Origin: Micavibrio sp. UBA6212
Lineage (GTDB): Bacteria; Pseudomonadota; Alphaproteobacteria; Micavibrionales; Micavibrionaceae
Assembly (NCBI GenBank): GCA_002421905.1
Contig: DISK01000005.1
Coordinates: forward strand, 218,434-282,433
DNA length: 64,000 nucleotides
Direction: 5' to 3'
Below the pieces are notes generated by a model. That model worked only from the letters and a program-made list of their open reading frames with translations, made no database searches and was not told the origin of the DNA. A program made the translations under genes and the position numbers. Of this stretch, positions 60,613-64,000 are shown in pieces; the stretch's first letter is position 1; each line of letters begins with the position of its first letter.

Positions 60613-60678
60613 AAAACGGGTTATCCTGAATTTTTTGAATTACTGAACTTTTTGTTTCAGACGTTTAAGGGCCAAAAC

Positions 60679-63600
60679 ATGAAAAAAACAGCTACTGTTA
60701 AAAAAGCTTCCCCAGTTCTCTCTCCATCAGCCATTGTTGATAATTTTACCGGACGCAAACGTATCCGCCGTTCCTTTGGTAAAATCCGCGAAGTGGCCGC
60801 GATGCCGAACCTGATCGAGGTTCAAAAAGATTCTTACGAACAATTCCTGCAAATGAACGTTGCCGCTGAAGAGCGCAAAATGCAAGGTTTGCAGGAAGTT
60901 CTCTCAACCGTATTCCCGATCAAGGATTTCTCGGACAAAGCCGAGATCGACTTCGTGAAATACGAACTGGAAGAGCCAAAGTATGACGTCGAAGAATGCT
61001 ACACTCGCAGCATGACCTTTGCGGCACCTTTGCGTGTGACCTTGCGTCTGTCCGTCTTTGATGTGGATGAAGAAACCGGCCTGCGTTCCATCCGCGATAT
61101 CAAAGAACAAGACGTCTATATGGTTGATATGCCATTGATGACCCGCAACGGAACATTCATTGTCAACGGAACCGAGCGTGTTATCGTTTCGCAAATGCAC
61201 CGTAGCCCTGGTGTGTTCTTTGACCATGATGGTGGAAAAACCCACGCATCTGGTAAATACCTGTTCGCAGCCCGTATCATTCCTTACCGTGGATCATGGC
61301 TTGATTTTGAATTCGACGCGAAAGACATCCTGAACGTCCGGATCGACCGTCGTCGCAAATTGCCGGTTACCACCTTCTTGCGTGCTTTGTATGGCGCAGA
61401 AACCGAACAATATATCATTGATTGCCAACAAAATGGCCGCGAGATTGATCCTTTGCTGGTTCAAGGGATGAGCAACGAGGAAATCCTCGGCACATTCTAT
61501 AAGAGCGTCATCTATGTTCACGACAAAAAAGGTTGGAAGACAGGATTTGATGCCAGCCATTACCGTGGCGTTAAGCTGCCCTATGATCTGGTTGATGCCA
61601 AAACCGGCAAAACTGTTGTCGAATTGGGCACCAAAATCACCCCGCGTCTGGCTCGTAAACTCTCAGAAGATGGTCTGAAAGAAATTTTGGTTCAAGAAGA
61701 TGTTCTGATCGGATCTTACCTCTCCAGTGATGTCATGGATATGACCACGGGTCTGGTGATGTTCGAGGCAGGTCATGAATTGACCGAAGAAGATATCGCC
61801 AAGCTTCTAGAAATGGGTGCAACCGAATTGCCTGTTCTCGGGATTGACCACCTGAACGTTGGACCATATATCCGCAGCACCTTGCTGGCAGATAAATGTG
61901 ATACCCGTGAAGAAGCATTGATCGATATTTATCGTGTGATGCGTCCAGGTGAACCGCCAACAGTTGAATCGGCTGAAGGCCTGTTCCACTCTTTGTTCTT
62001 TGATCCAGAGCGTTATGACCTCTCTGCTGTTGGTCGTGTTAAAATGAATGCGCGCCTTGACTTGTCCGCAAGCGACGAGCTGCGTGTTCTGACCAAGGAA
62101 GACATCTTGTCGATCCTGAAATATTTGCACGAACTCAAAGATGGTCGTGGTGAAGTTGATGATATCGACAACCTCGGAAACCGTCGTGTCCGTTCTGTTG
62201 GTGAATTGATGGAAAATCAGGTTCGCCTCGGTCTGATGCGGATGGAGCGTGCTATTCGTGAACGTATGTCATCTGTCGATATCGACAATTATATGCCACA
62301 CGATCTGATCAACTCCAAACCAGCTCAGGCTGCTGTCCGTGAATTCTTCGGATCATCCCAGCTGTCCCAGTTTATGGACCAAACCAACCCGCTGTCCGAA
62401 ATTACCCACAAACGTCGTTTGTCAGCATTGGGCCCAGGTGGTCTGACCCGTGAACGTGCAGGGTTCGAAGTTCGTGACGTGCACCCAACCCACTATGGAC
62501 GTATCTGCCCGATTGAAACGCCGGAAGGCCCGAACATCGGTCTGATTAACTCGCTCGCGACTTTTGCCCGCGTCAACCAGTATGGCTTCATTGAAAGCCC
62601 GTACCGTAAAGTGGTTGATGGCAAAGTCACCGATGAAGTGATCTATATGTCCGCCATGGAAGAAGCCAAATACACGATTGCTCAGGCGAACGCCGAGTTG
62701 AGTGATAATGGCCAGTTTGTGAATGATCTGGTTTCTTGCCGTAAAGCCGGTGAAAACCTGATGTCCACTCCGGAACATATCGAATATATCGACGTGTCTC
62801 CGAAACAGATCGTCTCTGTTGCGGCCGCACTTATTCCGTTCCTTGAAAACGACGATGCGAACCGTGCGTTGATGGGATCGAACATGCAGCGTCAGGCTGT
62901 GCCTTTGTTGCGTTCCGAAGCCCCATTGGTTGGAACCGGTATGGAACTGCCAGTGGCTCGTGACTCCGGTGCTGCTGTTGCGGCTCGCCGTTCTGGTGTT
63001 GTTGTGGAAGTTGATGCAAATCGTATTGTGATCCGTGCAACCGAAGAACTTCGTTCCGACGAACCTGTGGTGGACATCTATAAAATGATGAAATTCCAGC
63101 GTTCGAATCAATCTACCTGCATTAACCAGAAGCCTCTGGTGAAGGTGGGCGATGCCATTAAGTCTGGTGACGTGATTGCTGACGGTCCATCGACACAGCT
63201 TGGTGAACTGGCTCTGGGTAAAAACGTGCTGGTCGCGTTTATGCCTTGGAACGGTTACAACTTCGAAGACTCGATTTTGCTCTCTGAACGGATTGTGGCA
63301 GATGACGTATTCACTTCTATTCACCTCGAAGAATTCGAAGTGATGGCGCGTGATACGAAATTGGGCCCTGAAGAAATCACTCGTGATATTCCAAACGTCG
63401 GGGAAGAAGCGCTCAAACACCTTGATGAGTCCGGTATTGTTCACATCGGTGCAGAAGTTGGCCCAGGCGATATTCTGATCGGTAAAGTCACACCAAAGGG
63501 TGAGTCGCCCATGACACCGGAAGAAAAATTGCTGCGCGCGATCTTTGGTGAAAAAGCGGCTGATGTGAAAGACTCTTCTTTGCGTCTGCCACCGGGAACC

Positions 63601-64000
63601 CAAGGTACCGTTGTTGAAGTTCGTGTCTTCAACCGTCGCGGTATTGATAAAGACTCTCGTGCTCTGTCGATTGAACGTGAAGAAATTGACCAGTTGGCAA
63701 AAGACCGTGATGACGAACGCAAAATTCTGGAAGACGGTTTCTATTCCCGCCTGAAAGAATTGTTGGTTGGTCAAACGATTGCAACCGCACCGAAAGGTGT
63801 CGATCAAGTCAAAAAAGGTGCTGTTATTAATGGTGCTGACCTTGATTCAATCGAAAAACGTGGCATGTGGCGTCAGATTGGCGTCGAAAATGAAGCTGCG
63901 ATGGCTGAAATCGAAGCCGTTGGCAAAACCTTCGATGATGCAGTTGACAACGTCAAACAACGTTTTGAAAACCGTGTTGAAAAACTTCAACGTGGTGACG
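60679..64000 (+). CDS. rpoB: RNA polymerase beta subunit (runs off right edge)
   Basis: RpoB is the catalytic beta subunit of RNA polymerase. ATG 60679, after AAGG, opens a frame to the window end (1107 codons, C-terminus missing). Recognised parts are the N-lobe FTGRKRIRRSFGKIREVAAM, the rifampicin region FFGSSQLSQFMDQTNPLSEI then THKRRLSALGPGGL, HPTHYGRICPIETPEGPNIG, and NVLVAFMPWNGYNFEDSILL. In the rifampicin region the usual sensitive residues (Q, D, H, R, S) are present. Strong codon bias marks high expression. The gene is separated from rplL by 2.9 kb, so it needs its own promoter or transcription through the insert. Confidence 0.98.
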   Translation, partial: MKKTATVKKASPVLSPSAIVDNFTGRKRIRRSFGKIREVAAMPNLIEVQKDSYEQFLQMNVAAEERKMQGLQEVLSTVFPIKDFSDKAEIDFVKYELEEPKYDVEECYTRSMTFAAPLRVTLRLSVFDVDEETGLRSIRDIKEQDVYMVDMPLMTRNGTFIVNGTERVIVSQMHRSPGVFFDHDGGKTHASGKYLFAARIIPYRGSWLDFEFDAKDILNVRIDRRRKLPVTTFLRALYGAETEQYIIDCQQNGREIDPLLVQGMSNEEILGTFYKSVIYVHDKKGWKTGFDASHYRGVKLPYDLVDAKTGKTVVELGTKITPRLARKLSEDGLKEILVQEDVLIGSYLSSDVMDMTTGLVMFEAGHELTEEDIAKLLEMGATELPVLGIDHLNVGPYIRSTLLADKCDTREEALIDIYRVMRPGEPPTVESAEGLFHSLFFDPERYDLSAVGRVKMNARLDLSASDELRVLTKEDILSILKYLHELKDGRGEVDDIDNLGNRRVRSVGELMENQVRLGLMRMERAIRERMSSVDIDNYMPHDLINSKPAQAAVREFFGSSQLSQFMDQTNPLSEITHKRRLSALGPGGLTRERAGFEVRDVHPTHYGRICPIETPEGPNIGLINSLATFARVNQYGFIESPYRKVVDGKVTDEVIYMSAMEEAKYTIAQANAELSDNGQFVNDLVSCRKAGENLMSTPEHIEYIDVSPKQIVSVAAALIPFLENDDANRALMGSNMQRQAVPLLRSEAPLVGTGMELPVARDSGAAVAARRSGVVVEVDANRIVIRATEELRSDEPVVDIYKMMKFQRSNQSTCINQKPLVKVGDAIKSGDVIADGPSTQLGELALGKNVLVAFMPWNGYNFEDSILLSERIVADDVFTSIHLEEFEVMARDTKLGPEEITRDIPNVGEEALKHLDESGIVHIGAEVGPGDILIGKVTPKGESPMTPEEKLLRAIFGEKAADVKDSSLRLPPGTQGTVVEVRVFNRRGIDKDSRALSIEREEIDQLAKDRDDERKILEDGFYSRLKELLVGQTIATAPKGVDQVKKGAVINGADLDSIEKRGMWRQIGVENEAAMAEIEAVGKTFDDAVDNVKQRFENRVEKLQRGD

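Larger units (their letters stand above)
59806..60678. other. Gene-poor repeat region between the inserted genes and rpoB
   Basis: The 870-bp stretch holds a scar of the DUF2817 gene (59918-59972), four copies of a palindromic repeat (59990-60324), CTCTGTGG-type short tandem repeats (about 60152-60195), a possible 3' gene remnant (60427-60612) and about 65 bp of rpoB leader. No complete gene is seen. Confidence 0.65.

Noticed and set aside
62422..63807. 461-codon minus-strand frame inside rpoB
   Set aside because: It is a shadow of the strongly codon-biased rpoB gene and its translation lacks any protein-like pattern.
1..64000. CRISPR array or rRNA operon
   Set aside because: No regularly spaced direct repeats with unique spacers and no rRNA sequences were seen.

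Overview
The window reads as chromosomal DNA of a Gram-negative alphaproteobacterium. The evidence is a GcrA cell-cycle regulator preceded by clustered GANTC sites, the rsh-acpS-lepB-rnc-era block, a short HRDC-less RNase D next to kdsD-lptC-lptA-lptB, an FzlA-like GST near uppP, and exported MsrA/MsrB. Genus cannot be fixed from sequence alone; a Micavibrio/Rhodospirillales-like lineage is only a guess.

Left edge (1-4.4 kb) is an integration hot spot. A tyrosine integrase gene runs off the left edge and is followed by four direct copies of the 3' end of a tRNA-Gly gene, without the tRNA body. The copies delimit two sister modules of about 117 bp, each ending in a hairpin with compensatory base changes, and one 690-bp cassette with an orphan ORF. 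A large inverse-autotransporter-like surface protein with beta-helix repeats lies just outside.

4.4-23.3 kb is mostly core genome: histidine phosphatase; LPS export genes lptB/lptA/lptC and kdsD, rnd and tRNA-Leu(CAG) on the minus strand; a degenerate receiver-GGDEF protein; exported msrB-msrA; rsh, DUF2062, acpS, lepB, rnc, era; gcrA; tadA; rsmD; uppP; a YceI/cytochrome b561 pair; an FzlA-like GST.

23.4-49.6 kb holds an SDR protein, a highly expressed porin, thrC, PBP1A, a VanX-like dipeptidase with an altered metal site overlapping trpF tail to tail, an orphan gene pair, acetoacetyl-CoA synthetase, a DsbD-family reductase with a partner redoxin, a PAS histidine kinase with a lysine-rich tail, mlaE-mlaF, cysS with a 40-residue membrane ORF upstream, pyrC and a GGDEF-EAL protein.

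49.7-56.6 kb is the most notable region: a compact co-oriented type IVB secretion (Dot/Icm-like) module with a DsbC/DsbG-like protein, an unknown protein, a lytic transglycosylase, DotD, DotC, DotB, IcmT and a two-domain TcpQ-like protein. The remaining core-complex and coupling genes are not in the window. The module abuts the promoter, leader and genes rplJ-rplL.

56.6-64 kb carries rplJ, rplL and rpoB (running off the right edge). The usual rplL-rpoB adjacency is broken by about 2.9 kb holding a DUF2817/M14-like peptidase gene, an unknown membrane protein, a 55-bp scar copied from the peptidase gene, dispersed palindromic repeats and a possible gene remnant.
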